Source: an uncultured Lachnospiraceae bacterium
Lineage (GTDB): Bacteria > Bacillota > Clostridia > Lachnospirales > Lachnospiraceae
NCBI GenBank assembly: GCA_947626945.1
Contig: CANQUC010000010.1
Location: 1 to 64,000 of the forward strand
DNA: 64,000 bases
Reading direction: 5' to 3'
The translations under genes were made by a program, and so were the position numbers. Below, in pieces: positions 53,816-62,522 of this stretch (the stretch's first letter is position 1; each line of letters opens with the position of its first letter). The notes beneath the pieces were generated by a model, which worked only from the letters and a program-made list of their open reading frames with translations, was not told the origin of the DNA and ran no database searches.

Positions 53816-53854
53816 ATAGAGATTACTATTGTAAAATGTTTTGGAGGTGTTGTG

Positions 53855-54919
53855 ATGAAAAGAGTATTCGCGTTCCTATTGTGTGTCCTGCTGACTGTGG
53901 GGCTGATTGCTGTGCCGGGCTATGCTGCGGATGAGACGGCTGTCAATCCGCGGATTACCGTGAATGATGACATTGTCCCCGGCATTGTGATTTTGAGGCT
54001 TGATCAGGAGTACAGCGACATTTCGCCTCAGGATTTCCCTGAAGTAAAGGCTCAAAAGATTACGTTTATGTACCAAATAGACGTGCCGGATCCACAGACC
54101 CATCAGCTGGAGGCCCAATACTGGTATAAAATGACTTTGGAGGAGCAGACCAGGCAGGCTGTTTTAGACGCCATCGAAGTCCTTTCCAAGCGGGAGGACG
54201 TGCTGAAAGCGGAGCCGGACTTTTATATCTATCCGGAAGTTCCCACCATCAATTATACGGATGGGCTGCATTATGACAAAGATGTAAACGGGGACAATAA
54301 ATTAAATGTGGAAGATGCCCTGTCTGTTTTACGTCAGCTGGTAGGGCTGGAACCCGCATACAATTCCAACCTTCAGGTTGAGGATGCCATAAGCATCCTG
54401 AAAATGCTTGTAAACCTGATTCCAACGGAAGTATATTCGCCTAAGGGCTATGAGACTTATCAGTTTACCTTAAGCGGTTATGATGCCGGAGAAACTCTGG
54501 GCGCGGACCGTGACAAACAGGTAACGGTTATAATAAACAGTCTGGAGGAATGGGAACAGTTTCAAAAAACAGAGCTTGCCGACTTTAGAAAGACTCTTGA
54601 GGACAACAATCTGGTTTATGGGGAATACAGCGAGAACTGGAAGCTTGCGCAGACCCATTTTGCCGATCTGGATGAGCGCTTTTTTGATGACAATGTCTAT
54701 GCGGTGACGCTGAAAATGTGGGAACCTCATCCTGCTCCTTATCTGTTTGGCCACCTGACAGACGCGGAAGACGGGGGATTGAAACTGCAGATTACCTATG
54801 GCCGGTACGGATCTATCTACCCGGATATGCTTGCAGGCGCTACCTTTTCCGGTACAGTCATTCCCCGGACAGCGCTGCAGGGAAAAGAAATCACGAAATT
54901 TGATGTAAAAGAGTATTAA
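53855..54919 (+). CDS. Secreted protein: propeptide-like domain plus internal dockerin, partner of the subtilase
   Basis: 354 aa. Signal peptide KRVFAFLLCVLLTVGLIAVP, then a domain (about 30-125) very like the subtilase propeptide region upstream: PGIVILRLDQEYS, DFPEVK and TRQAVLDAIEVLSKRED match the upstream protein closely. A dockerin follows (about 145-190: DVNGDNKLNVEDALSVL; the second repeat YNSNLQVEDAISIL has lost its calcium-binding Asp). The C-terminal ~160 residues are not recognised. There is no protease domain. GGAGGTG precedes the ATG. It lies 39 bases after the subtilase, so the two are co-expressed. A role as inhibitor or chaperone of the protease is inference. Confidence 0.78.
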   Translation: MKRVFAFLLCVLLTVGLIAVPGYAADETAVNPRITVNDDIVPGIVILRLDQEYSDISPQDFPEVKAQKITFMYQIDVPDPQTHQLEAQYWYKMTLEEQTRQAVLDAIEVLSKREDVLKAEPDFYIYPEVPTINYTDGLHYDKDVNGDNKLNVEDALSVLRQLVGLEPAYNSNLQVEDAISILKMLVNLIPTEVYSPKGYETYQFTLSGYDAGETLGADRDKQVTVIINSLEEWEQFQKTELADFRKTLEDNNLVYGEYSENWKLAQTHFADLDERFFDDNVYAVTLKMWEPHPAPYLFGHLTDAEDGGLKLQITYGRYGSIYPDMLAGATFSGTVIPRTALQGKEITKFDVKEY

Positions 54920-54935
54920 AAAGAAAATCCGAAGG

Positions 54936-54964
54936 TTGCAATCAGCGCGATTTTGTGCTATGAT
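54936..54964 (+). promoter_or_regulatory. Promoter just after the dockerin protein gene
   Basis: TTGCAA (54936-54941), 17-bp spacer, TATGAT (54959-54964) with extended TGC. It starts 17 bases after the stop and leads into a short unit ending at a terminator. Confidence 0.6.
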
Positions 54965-54970
54965 TCTTTT

Positions 54971-55048
54971 GTGTAGCAAAAGAAAGTGACCAATGGGGGT
55001 TGCTGTAGAGTCCTGCAAAGCGCAGGATCATACAACAGCCCCTTTTTT
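54971..55048 (+). ncRNA. Candidate small RNA or attenuator leader (about 78 nt)
   Basis: A promoter with extended -10 (54936-54964) is followed after about 30 bases by a long hairpin: GGGGTTGCTGTA against TACAACAGCCCC with one mismatch and a wobble, and a perfect inner TCCTGC/GCAGGA stem, ending in TTTTTT (55043-55048). The transcript would be about 78 nt with no ORF. A small upstream stem CTTTTG/CAAAAG overlaps the start. It does not match any riboswitch I can recall. The simplest alternative is that it is only the terminator of the dockerin operon with a chance promoter before it. Confidence 0.4.
54996..55048 (+). terminator. Intrinsic terminator before the citrate-synthase-like gene
   Basis: Two-part stem (GGGG/CCCC outer, TCCTGC/GCAGGA inner) followed by six T. 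Confidence 0.8.
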
Positions 55049-55088
55049 ATCGCATGATTTCAAAAGCAAAAACACAGTTGGATTTATC

Positions 55089-55117
55089 TGGTATTTTAGA
55101 AAAATCTATGCTATGAT
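55089..55117 (+). promoter_or_regulatory. Possible promoter of the citrate-synthase-like gene
   Basis: TATGAT (55112-55117) with extended TGC; the -35 position (TGGTAT, 55089-55094) is poor. It lies 26 bases before the ATG. Confidence 0.4.
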
Positions 55118-55142
55118 AGTACGAAAAGTGAGGAGCGTGAAT

Positions 55143-56570
55143 ATGAATAATCCGGAAGTAAGATTCAACGAACACAACAATCTTTTGCAGCTGGAGGAGC
55201 ATATCTACCATTTGGCAGACGTGGAGTCGCCCAATGTGTTCCGTCATATGTTTCCTTACGATGAAGTGCCGAAGATCGCTTTCAACGACAGGATCGTGCC
55301 CCACAACATGCCGGAGGAAATCTGGATCACAGATACCACTTTCCGTGACGGGCAGCAGTCCCGAACCCCTTATACTACGGAACAGATCGTCACCATGTAC
55401 GATTATTTTCACCGGCTTGGCGGCCCAAAGGGCATTATCCGCCAGAGTGAGTTTTTCCTGTACAGCAAGAAAGACCGGGACGCGGTCTACAAATGTATGG
55501 AACGGGGTTACAGGTTCCCGGAGGTGACAAGCTGGATCAGAGCCAGTAAAAAGGACTTTCAGCTTGTAAAGGATCTTGGCATGAAAGAAACCGGGATACT
55601 GGTCAGCTGCTCCGATTATCATATTTTTTATAAAATGAAATCTACCCGGCGGGAGATTATGAATCAGTATCTGTCGGTGGTTCGGGAGTGCCTGGAGACC
55701 GGTATCAGTCCCCGCTGTCATCTGGAGGACATTACCCGGTCTGACATCTACGGTTTTGTGATCCCGTTTTGTCTGGAGCTGATGAAGCTTCAGGAGGAAT
55801 ATCAGATTCCAGTAAAGATCCGGGCCTGCGATACCATGGGATACGGGGTCAACTTTTCAGGCGCGGTGATCCCGCGGTCGGTGCAGGGCATCATCTATGG
55901 ACTTACCACTCATGCGGGGGTGCCCTCGGCACAGCTGGAATGGCATGGACACAATGATTTTTACAAGGCGGTGACCAATTCCACCACCGCGTGGCTCTAT
56001 GGCGCCAGCGGCGTCAACTGTTCTCTGTTTGGCATCGGGGAGCGTACCGGCAATACGCCTCTGGAAGCGATGGTTTTTGAGTACGCGCAGCTGCGGGGCA
56101 CTCTGGACGGTATGGATACCACCGTTATTACAGAGCTTGCGGAATATTTTGAAAAAGAGATCGGTTATCGGGTTCCCAGCCGCACGCCTTTTGTAGGACG
56201 CAATTTCAACGTGACAAGGGCCGGCATTCACGCGGACGGTCTTTTGAAGAATGAAGAAATCTACAACATTTTTGATACGGAGAAATTCCTGAACCGGCCG
56301 GTGCTGGTGGCGGTATCCAATACATCGGGGCTGGCAGGCATTGCCCATTGGATCAATACCTACTTTGGTTTAAAGGAAGAGAAGCGGATCCAAAAGAGTG
56401 ATCCGATCGTAGCAAAGGTTAAGGAATGGGTGGACAGGCAGTATGAGGAAGGCCGGGTGACCACCATTACCGATGAGGAGCTTCTGGAGCAGATCCGGCT
56501 TGCGTGCAGGGAACTGCAGACAGATCCGGGGCTTTTTGAAAATACAGGAAATCAAAATGGAGGATCATGA
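55143..56570 (+). CDS. Re-citrate synthase-like (homocitrate/isopropylmalate synthase family)
   Basis: 475 aa, HMG-CoA-lyase-like TIM barrel. Motifs: [20 protein letters not shown] (metal and acyl-CoA site), a [13 protein letters not shown] strand, and [12 protein letters not shown] with [14 protein letters not shown]. Overall pattern and length fit the (R)-citrate synthase of clostridia better than LeuA, and it lacks the LeuA regulatory domain. Its ATG follows GAGGAG. The stop overlaps the start region of icd, so the pair should make citrate and 2-oxoglutarate for glutamate synthesis. No aconitase gene is in the window. Confidence 0.82.
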   Translation: MNNPEVRFNEHNNLLQLEEHIYHLADVESPNVFRHMFPYDEVPKIAFNDRIVPHNMPEEIWITDTTFRDGQQSRTPYTTEQIVTMYDYFHRLGGPKGIIRQSEFFLYSKKDRDAVYKCMERGYRFPEVTSWIRASKKDFQLVKDLGMKETGILVSCSDYHIFYKMKSTRREIMNQYLSVVRECLETGISPRCHLEDITRSDIYGFVIPFCLELMKLQEEYQIPVKIRACDTMGYGVNFSGAVIPRSVQGIIYGLTTHAGVPSAQLEWHGHNDFYKAVTNSTTAWLYGASGVNCSLFGIGERTGNTPLEAMVFEYAQLRGTLDGMDTTVITELAEYFEKEIGYRVPSRTPFVGRNFNVTRAGIHADGLLKNEEIYNIFDTEKFLNRPVLVAVSNTSGLAGIAHWINTYFGLKEEKRIQKSDPIVAKVKEWVDRQYEEGRVTTITDEELLEQIRLACRELQTDPGLFENTGNQNGGS

Positions 56571-56572
56571 GT

Positions 56573-57784
56573 ATGGAAAAGATTAAAATGACCACGCCCC
56601 TTGTGGAGATGGATGGAGACGAGATGACAAGAATTCTCTGGCAGATGATCAAGGAGGAGCTGCTGCTTCCCTTTGTGGATCTGAAGACAGAGTACTATGA
56701 TCTGGGACTGAAGCACAGAAATGAAACGGATGACCAGGTCACTTACGATTCGGCAGAGGCCACAAAGAAATACGGCGTGGCGGTGAAGTGCGCCACCATC
56801 ACCCCCAACGCGGCCAGAATGCCGGAGTACAACCTGAAAGAAATGTGGAAAAGTCCCAACGGCACCATTCGCGCCATTCTGGACGGCACGGTGTTTCGGG
56901 CGCCCATTATTGTAAAAGGGATTGAACCTTATGTGCGCACATGGAAAAAGCCTATCTGCATTGCCAGACACGCGTATGGCGACGTGTACAAGAATGTGGA
57001 GATGAAGATTCCCGGCCCCGGAAAGGTGGAGCTGGTGTACACCGGCCAGGACGGGCAGGAGATGCGGGAAACGGTTCATGAATATCAGGGCCCGGGTATT
57101 GCTCAGGGTATGCACAATCTGAACCGGTCCATTGAAAGCTTTGCCAGAAGCTGCTTCAACTATGCGCTGGACACAAAGCAGGACGTATGGTTTGCCACCA
57201 AGGACACCATTTCCAAAAAATACGACCATACGTTCAAAGATATTTTCCAGGAGATCTTTGATCAGGAATACAAGGAGAAATTTGAAGCGGCAGGAATCAC
57301 TTATTTTTACACCCTGATCGACGACGCGGTTGCCCGCGTGATCAAGTCGGAGGGCGGATACATCTGGGCCTGCAAAAATTATGACGGCGACGTGATGAGC
57401 GATATGGTGGCCACAGCCTTTGGCTCGCTGGCTATGATGACCTCCGTGCTGGTATCCCCCGAGGGTTACTATGAGTATGAGGCGGCTCACGGCACAGTGC
57501 AGCGCCACTATTATAAGCATCTGAAAGGGGAGGAAACCTCCACCAACTCTGTGGCTACTATTTTCGCGTGGACAGGCGCTCTCAGAAAGCGGGGAGAACT
57601 GGACGGCAATCAGCCTCTGTCTGATTTCGCAGACAAGCTGGAGGCGGCCACATTAAAAACCATTGAGGACGGTAAGATGACAAAGGATCTTGCCATGATG
57701 ACATCCATCCCCAATCCGGTGGTGCTGAACAGCCAGGACTTTATCAGGGCTGTCCGCGCGACGCTGGAAGCAAGTCTTGCTTAA
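56573..57784 (+). CDS. icd: NADP-dependent isocitrate dehydrogenase
   Basis: 403 aa (405 if the ATG at 56567 is used; the second ATG has the better distance from GGAGG). It is of the dimeric type II form shared with eukaryotic IDPs: [62 protein letters not shown] and [20 protein letters not shown]. It turns isocitrate into 2-oxoglutarate and NADPH. The stop shares TTAA with the convergent permease gene. Confidence 0.95.
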   Translation: MEKIKMTTPLVEMDGDEMTRILWQMIKEELLLPFVDLKTEYYDLGLKHRNETDDQVTYDSAEATKKYGVAVKCATITPNAARMPEYNLKEMWKSPNGTIRAILDGTVFRAPIIVKGIEPYVRTWKKPICIARHAYGDVYKNVEMKIPGPGKVELVYTGQDGQEMRETVHEYQGPGIAQGMHNLNRSIESFARSCFNYALDTKQDVWFATKDTISKKYDHTFKDIFQEIFDQEYKEKFEAAGITYFYTLIDDAVARVIKSEGGYIWACKNYDGDVMSDMVATAFGSLAMMTSVLVSPEGYYEYEAAHGTVQRHYYKHLKGEETSTNSVATIFAWTGALRKRGELDGNQPLSDFADKLEAATLKTIEDGKMTKDLAMMTSIPNPVVLNSQDFIRAVRATLEASLA

Positions 57785-59070
57785 TCCTTTTCCCAGATAT
57801 AAGGCATGTACAGATCTCGAATGGTCCGTACTGCCTTATTTTCTTCTGTATCGGGAATGTAGATATCATAAATATCCCGGTCGCTTCCCAGAGAGATCAC
57901 TTTCTGGAAAGACATCATCCTGGCAAGATGCCAGATCATATTTTCAATCGTAGCCTTGCAGTGATACACTTTCAGGTAGCGGCAGCCGGGATAGTCCGGC
58001 TCCTCTCCTGTGACAATGCGCAGGTGGGAGGCAAAAGGCTTTGCCCGCAGGCAGGCGGCGGCCTCCTCGATCAGTTCCGCCTTTTCCATGCTGTAAATGT
58101 AAGCGGCGTCCTGGCCCTCCGGCAGGGGCGCATAAATATAGTTCCGGTAGGGCGAGATCCGCAGCTGCCGGTACAGAGACTGCATTTCCATGCTTTTGAT
58201 GTCGCTGATATAGATCAGCAGCACGTCATGGAGGATGGTATTGACAAACACGCCGATGGACATAGAGTCCAGGGTTTCCACGATCTCTTTTGTCAGATCA
58301 TAGGGAAGCGTCACTTTTACAGTAAAGTGATTGTTTTTCAGATCATAAAGGGCGCAGCCGTTCATGGCGATCACCGGAAGCTCCAGGTGGATTTCCTTTA
58401 AAACGTCGATCATGGCCGCCGGCGTCTGTTCGGTTGCAACGGTAAAGTTCAGCCCCTGATCCAGCATGGCGTTCAACTCAACGGTACTGTAGCTGGACAG
58501 CCTGCGGCTGCTTGTTTCCAGCGTTTTGTCCAGAGCCGCCACAAAAAGAATGTCGTCCCGGCGTTTTCTTGGCAGATGCAGACGGTTGACTAGCAGAGCC
58601 AGAATGATGCCGATCAGCGTGTCAACAGTACGGTTGATCACATAGAGAAAAGCGCTTCCGCCGGTGACGTTGGTCAGCTGATATTCTACCACGCACAAAA
58701 ACACCATGCAGGAAAAAGAGGCGGTTTCCGGCTTTTTCAGTTCCACGCAGGTTTTGATAATGGGGATGGTAAACAGGGAGATAAGGGCATAGCTCATGAT
58801 CCCTTTTGGCAGGATCCCGTAAATGGAAAGCACCACAATGATACTGCCGAAAAAGGCGCCGATGAGTGTGCCGTAAATGCGGTTTACGGAAGTGGTAATG
58901 CTGTCCTCGGCATTGGCCTGCATACAAAGCACCGCGGCGGCGGTGGAATAAAAGGGAGATACCTGGCGGCCCCTGAGATGGTAGATCAAAAAGCATAAAA
59001 ATACGGTGACGGCGGTCTTTAACATGCGCTTGCCAACCCGCAGGGAGTGAAGTCTGGCGGAAAAATTCAT
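57781..59070 (-). CDS. FUSC/aromatic acid exporter permease fused to a degenerate HAD domain
   Basis: 429 aa. Residues 1-165 are a FUSC/ArAE-type membrane region with about five to six segments ([40 protein letters not shown]). Residues about 172-429 align with Cof-type HAD phosphatases, but the DxDGT motif reads ALDKT (nucleophile Asp replaced by Ala179), the TGR motif reads TEQTP, NGA reads NGCALYDL, and the final GDSxND reads GSDRDIYD. So the HAD part is probably inactive as a phosphatase and may sense a ligand. GAGGTGC precedes the ATG. It has its own promoter. No such fusion is in the textbook families I know. Confidence 0.82.
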   Translation of the reverse strand: MNFSARLHSLRVGKRMLKTAVTVFLCFLIYHLRGRQVSPFYSTAAAVLCMQANAEDSITTSVNRIYGTLIGAFFGSIIVVLSIYGILPKGIMSYALISLFTIPIIKTCVELKKPETASFSCMVFLCVVEYQLTNVTGGSAFLYVINRTVDTLIGIILALLVNRLHLPRKRRDDILFVAALDKTLETSSRRLSSYSTVELNAMLDQGLNFTVATEQTPAAMIDVLKEIHLELPVIAMNGCALYDLKNNHFTVKVTLPYDLTKEIVETLDSMSIGVFVNTILHDVLLIYISDIKSMEMQSLYRQLRISPYRNYIYAPLPEGQDAAYIYSMEKAELIEEAAACLRAKPFASHLRIVTGEEPDYPGCRYLKVYHCKATIENMIWHLARMMSFQKVISLGSDRDIYDIYIPDTEENKAVRTIRDLYMPYIWEKD

Positions 59071-59125
59071 AAGCACCTCATTTCAGACAGGGTGATGGGC
59101 ATCTTTTACAGATAGATCTGATTCT

Positions 59126-59154
59126 ATTTTATATGCTGAAAGAAAAAATAGCAA
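59126..59154 (-). promoter_or_regulatory. Promoter of the FUSC-HAD gene
   Basis: Minus-strand TTGCTA (59154-59149), 17-bp spacer, TAAAAT (59131-59126). Confidence 0.65.
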
Positions 59155-59211
59155 GTTTTTCATGGAATGCGCCCGTTACGGAAATCCTCCGCCTTTTGGG
59201 ATCCGGGTGTA

Positions 59212-59240
59212 TTTACAAATTTTCGGAAAAATGATAAGAT
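59212..59240 (+). promoter_or_regulatory. Promoter of the MutS-like pair
   Basis: TTTACA (59212-59217), 17-bp spacer, TAAGAT (59235-59240) with extended TGA, 48 bases before the ATG. Confidence 0.65.
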
Positions 59241-59288
59241 GAGGCCAGAACAGAAGCTGGAGTGATAGGAAAAACGGAGGCAGCAGCC

Positions 59289-60866
59289 ATGGCAGCGTTC
59301 AGTATTTTGGATCTGAAACTGGAAGAAGAGGAAGGAACAGAAAGAAAATTTCCCATGCCGGATTTCTTTCTGGATCTGAACATTGATCAGCTGATGAAGC
59401 TGATCCGGGATCAGGCGCCGGGATATGATCTGTCGCAGATGTTTTACCGTTTCCCGGCAGATAAAGAGACGGAGCGGTACCGGAGGGATATTTACAGAGA
59501 AGTAAAGGGTCCCCGGGTATTTGCCTGCCTGGATGAATTCTGCGCCGGAATGCGCCGTTTCAAAAAGGCTCTGGCAAACAGGGAGCAGGTGGAAAGCAGA
59601 CTGCAGAAAAGCGCCTGGCATCAGACGGCAGCCATGGAATACTGCATGGCCGTAGACGGTCTTTTGAAGAGCCTGGGGGATCTTCCCATTCAGGCGGACG
59701 GCCTTTTGAGGCTCCGGAACTATCTGGAAGCTTATGTGAGCGGGGAACGTTACCGGACGTTTCAGGTCGCGGTCAGCCATCTCGGTCAGCAGCTGGAAAG
59801 TTTTTCTCTTGTGCTGGAGATTCAGAATAACAGGATCACAGTGACAAAGGGAACGGTGGAGGGCGCTTACGACCGTTTTCTTGGAAAAGACCGAACCGGC
59901 AGAACGGCCCCCTTTGCAAGCGCGTACCGGATGTCGGAGCTGGAAGAGGAGCTGTTTTCCATTTACCGGAAGAAATATCCCGACCTGTTTCAGGAGATCG
60001 AGACCTTTGCGCAGCAGTATCCCGATCCGGGGGAGGAGACCATTCTGGCACTGGAACAGGAGCTTCAGTATTATCTTGCTTTTTGCCGTTTTCAGCAGCA
60101 GCTGGAGGAATGGGACATTCATCTCTCAGAGCCTGAATGGGCGGAAGACAAAGAAATGGCGGCAGAGGGGCTTTATGACCTGGCGCTTGCCTGTTCCAAT
60201 CACAGACAGCAGAAAAAAGTGGTCAGCAATGATTTTTCTTATAAAGAGGGAGAGCAGTTCTTTGTGGTGAACGGCCCCAATCAGGGCGGCAAAACCACCT
60301 TTGCCCGAAGCCTTGGTCAATTGATTTATTTTTGCAAGATGGGCTTTGACGTGCCGGCGGTGTGGGCAAACGTCCATTATTTTGACGGGCTGCTCACCCA
60401 TTTTTCCGTGGAGGAAAGTATGGAGACCGGCCAGGGCAAGCTGATGGAGGAATTGTCCAGACTGGCTCCCATGATGAAAAAGGAGACCGCCAACGCTTTT
60501 GTGATCATCAATGAGCTGTTTACCACGGCCGCGCATTATGACGGATGCGTGATGGGGGCAAAGGTACTGGAGCATTTTATCCAAAACGGCTGCAGAGGGA
60601 TTTATGTGACCCATCTGCGGGAGCTTGGAGACACGGTGAAACGGGTGGTGACCATGACCGCCATGCTGGACGGAACCAAGGAGCATCGGCGTACCTACAA
60701 GATTCTGCGAAGCAAAGCGGAGGAAGAGGGCTACGCGGGAGACCTTGTGAAAAAATATGAACTGACCTACGAACAGCTGGCCGGTCGCCTGAAAGCTCTT
60801 TCAGAGGTTTCGGAGGACGAAAAAATGGCGGAAGGAGACGGATATGAACGTACATCTGCTTTATGA
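59289..60866 (+). CDS. MutS-like ATPase, first of tandem pair
   Basis: 525 aa. Only the core and ATPase parts of MutS are present: helical lever-like region (about 60-290) and C-terminal ATPase with Walker A GPNQGGKTT (Lys335) and Walker B-like VIINELFT (Asn408-Glu409), where MutS normally has Asp-Glu. There is no N-terminal mismatch-reading domain (no F-x-E motif) and no Smr nuclease. GGAGG lies before the ATG. It overlaps the next gene by 23 bases in another frame, so the two are translationally coupled and may form a heterodimer. DNA repair is not established. Confidence 0.85.
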   Translation: MAAFSILDLKLEEEEGTERKFPMPDFFLDLNIDQLMKLIRDQAPGYDLSQMFYRFPADKETERYRRDIYREVKGPRVFACLDEFCAGMRRFKKALANREQVESRLQKSAWHQTAAMEYCMAVDGLLKSLGDLPIQADGLLRLRNYLEAYVSGERYRTFQVAVSHLGQQLESFSLVLEIQNNRITVTKGTVEGAYDRFLGKDRTGRTAPFASAYRMSELEEELFSIYRKKYPDLFQEIETFAQQYPDPGEETILALEQELQYYLAFCRFQQQLEEWDIHLSEPEWAEDKEMAAEGLYDLALACSNHRQQKKVVSNDFSYKEGEQFFVVNGPNQGGKTTFARSLGQLIYFCKMGFDVPAVWANVHYFDGLLTHFSVEESMETGQGKLMEELSRLAPMMKKETANAFVIINELFTTAAHYDGCVMGAKVLEHFIQNGCRGIYVTHLRELGDTVKRVVTMTAMLDGTKEHRRTYKILRSKAEEEGYAGDLVKKYELTYEQLAGRLKALSEVSEDEKMAEGDGYERTSAL

Positions 60867-62457
60867 GGATCAGGAATGGTCCAGTGCAGGCTCCTATTTT
60901 GACAGCGGCAGCGTGATCCATGATCTTGGCCTGGAAACGCTGTTCCGGGCTTCTTCCAGAGACCAGGAACGGGCGGAGGGAAATGTGCAGTCTATCACAG
61001 CCGCAGATGAGTTTCTGGGGAAAACCCTGAAGCGGGTTATGATGAAGCCTCTGGAAACAATGGAGCAGATCCGATACCGTCAGGAGATCATGGAAGACTG
61101 TTTTCAAAATGAACAGTTTCTCCGAAGCCTGTATGAATATGCCAGAGACCTGAACATCCGCTGGGAAAAGCTTGGGAAAAAAGAAATGGCCCGCCCCGGC
61201 GCCAGGGATCTGAGCGTTCACCTGGTATCGGAAGTAAAGCTTCTGCATTTGTTTGTAAACACGCTGTCTAAACTAAAGGAACTGTGCCGGCAGTATGAAG
61301 AGCGGTTTCATTCCCGGGGGCTGCTGCAGTTTTGCGCATGTCTTAAAGAGGCGTTTTCCGATCAGTGGGAAGAAAAGGTAAAAAAGGCGCTGGAGGATAT
61401 TACCTTTTTCTGCGACGGGCAGGAGGAATATTCCCTGACGGGAGGAAACGGAAGAGTACGGCAGGCCCGGATCGTCATGGGCTGTCAGGTCAGCCCCGGC
61501 ATGAAGCTGGGCCCCATGTCCCTGGAGCAGGTGGAGACTCTGGACAAACGGTTCCGGAAACTGAAAGAAAAAAAGACCATGGTGGAAAAGCTGACCGTTA
61601 CCTTTGCGGCGGAGCCTACCGTTATCATAAAGGATCTGACGCTTCTGGAGGATCTGTCCCAGCTGGAGGGCCAGGTGATCCGATGGATACTGGAAGCCTT
61701 TCGGCCCTTTATGGGAGAATGCGGCAGCTTTTTTGAGGAGCTGTACTTTCAGAGCGCGTTTTACCGGGCCTGTTACAATCTGTATGTCAGAGGACAGAAC
61801 ATCAATCTGGAGATCTGTTATCCCGCCGTCTGCAAAGAGGACTGTCTCCGTTTTGAAAACCTGACGGAGTACAGCATGGCTATGTATCGAAGCGCGCTTC
61901 CTGTTGGAAACAGTTCTGCGATTGATGAGAAAATGCTGCTGATCGTCACGGGGGCCAATCAGGGAGGAAAGTCCACATTTCTACGCAGCCTGGGCATCGC
62001 CCAGGTCATGTTTCAGTGCGGCATGTTTGTCAGCGCGAAAAAATTTGAAAGCGGCATCTTTCCCAGATTTTTTACCCATTTTACAAGGCGGGAGGACAGC
62101 GCCATGAACAGCGGCCGCCTGGATGAAGAATTGAAGCGTACAGATCAGATCGTCCGCCATCTGGGTCCGGGCTCCATGGTGCTGCTAAATGAATCCTTTG
62201 CCACCACCACAGAGGAGGAGGGTTCCCTGATCGCCTACGATATTGTGCGGGCCCTGGTGGAAGCCGGAGTAAAAGTACTGACGGTGACTCACCTGCTGTC
62301 CTTTGCCAAACGGGTGTATGGGGAGGAACGAAAGAACGTGGCCTTTTTAAACGCCGAGAGGAAACCGGACGGCAGCCGGACTTATAAAATGGTTCCGGGG
62401 GAGCCGGAGCTGACCAGTTTTGGCCTGGATCTCTATGAACAAATGATCAAAGAATAA
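60844..62457 (+). CDS. MutS-like ATPase, second of tandem pair
   Basis: 537 aa, same architecture as its upstream neighbour: helical core (about 40-340), then ATPase with Walker A GANQGGKST (Lys376) and Walker B-like VLLNESFA (Asn449-Glu450). The late SFGLDLYEQMIKE end resembles MutS closers (TSFGL). Neither partner has a mismatch-binding domain. The two are paralogs but differ enough (Walker A T/S, distinct N-termini) to suit a heterodimer. AAGGAGACGG precedes the ATG. It ends in a strong terminator. Confidence 0.87.
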   Translation: MNVHLLYEDQEWSSAGSYFDSGSVIHDLGLETLFRASSRDQERAEGNVQSITAADEFLGKTLKRVMMKPLETMEQIRYRQEIMEDCFQNEQFLRSLYEYARDLNIRWEKLGKKEMARPGARDLSVHLVSEVKLLHLFVNTLSKLKELCRQYEERFHSRGLLQFCACLKEAFSDQWEEKVKKALEDITFFCDGQEEYSLTGGNGRVRQARIVMGCQVSPGMKLGPMSLEQVETLDKRFRKLKEKKTMVEKLTVTFAAEPTVIIKDLTLLEDLSQLEGQVIRWILEAFRPFMGECGSFFEELYFQSAFYRACYNLYVRGQNINLEICYPAVCKEDCLRFENLTEYSMAMYRSALPVGNSSAIDEKMLLIVTGANQGGKSTFLRSLGIAQVMFQCGMFVSAKKFESGIFPRFFTHFTRREDSAMNSGRLDEELKRTDQIVRHLGPGSMVLLNESFATTTEEEGSLIAYDIVRALVEAGVKVLTVTHLLSFAKRVYGEERKNVAFLNAERKPDGSRTYKMVPGEPELTSFGLDLYEQMIKE

Positions 62458-62463
62458 AAAGAA

Positions 62464-62501
62464 AAAGTGTTCCGAACGGTCTGTATCGGAACACTTTTTT
62501 T
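62464..62501 (+). terminator. Terminator of the MutS-like pair
   Basis: Perfect 12-bp stem AAAGTGTTCCGA/TCGGAACACTTT with a 10-base loop, ending in a T-run of eight. It lies 6 bases after the stop and can also help the convergent exchanger gene. Confidence 0.9.
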
Positions 62502-62522
62502 CATGATAAAACTGTTTTTTGA

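Noticed and set aside
54971..55142. T-box or known riboswitch before the citrate-synthase-like gene
   Set aside because: No T-box motif or specifier loop, and no conserved core of riboswitch classes that I can recall; recorded only as an unidentified unit.
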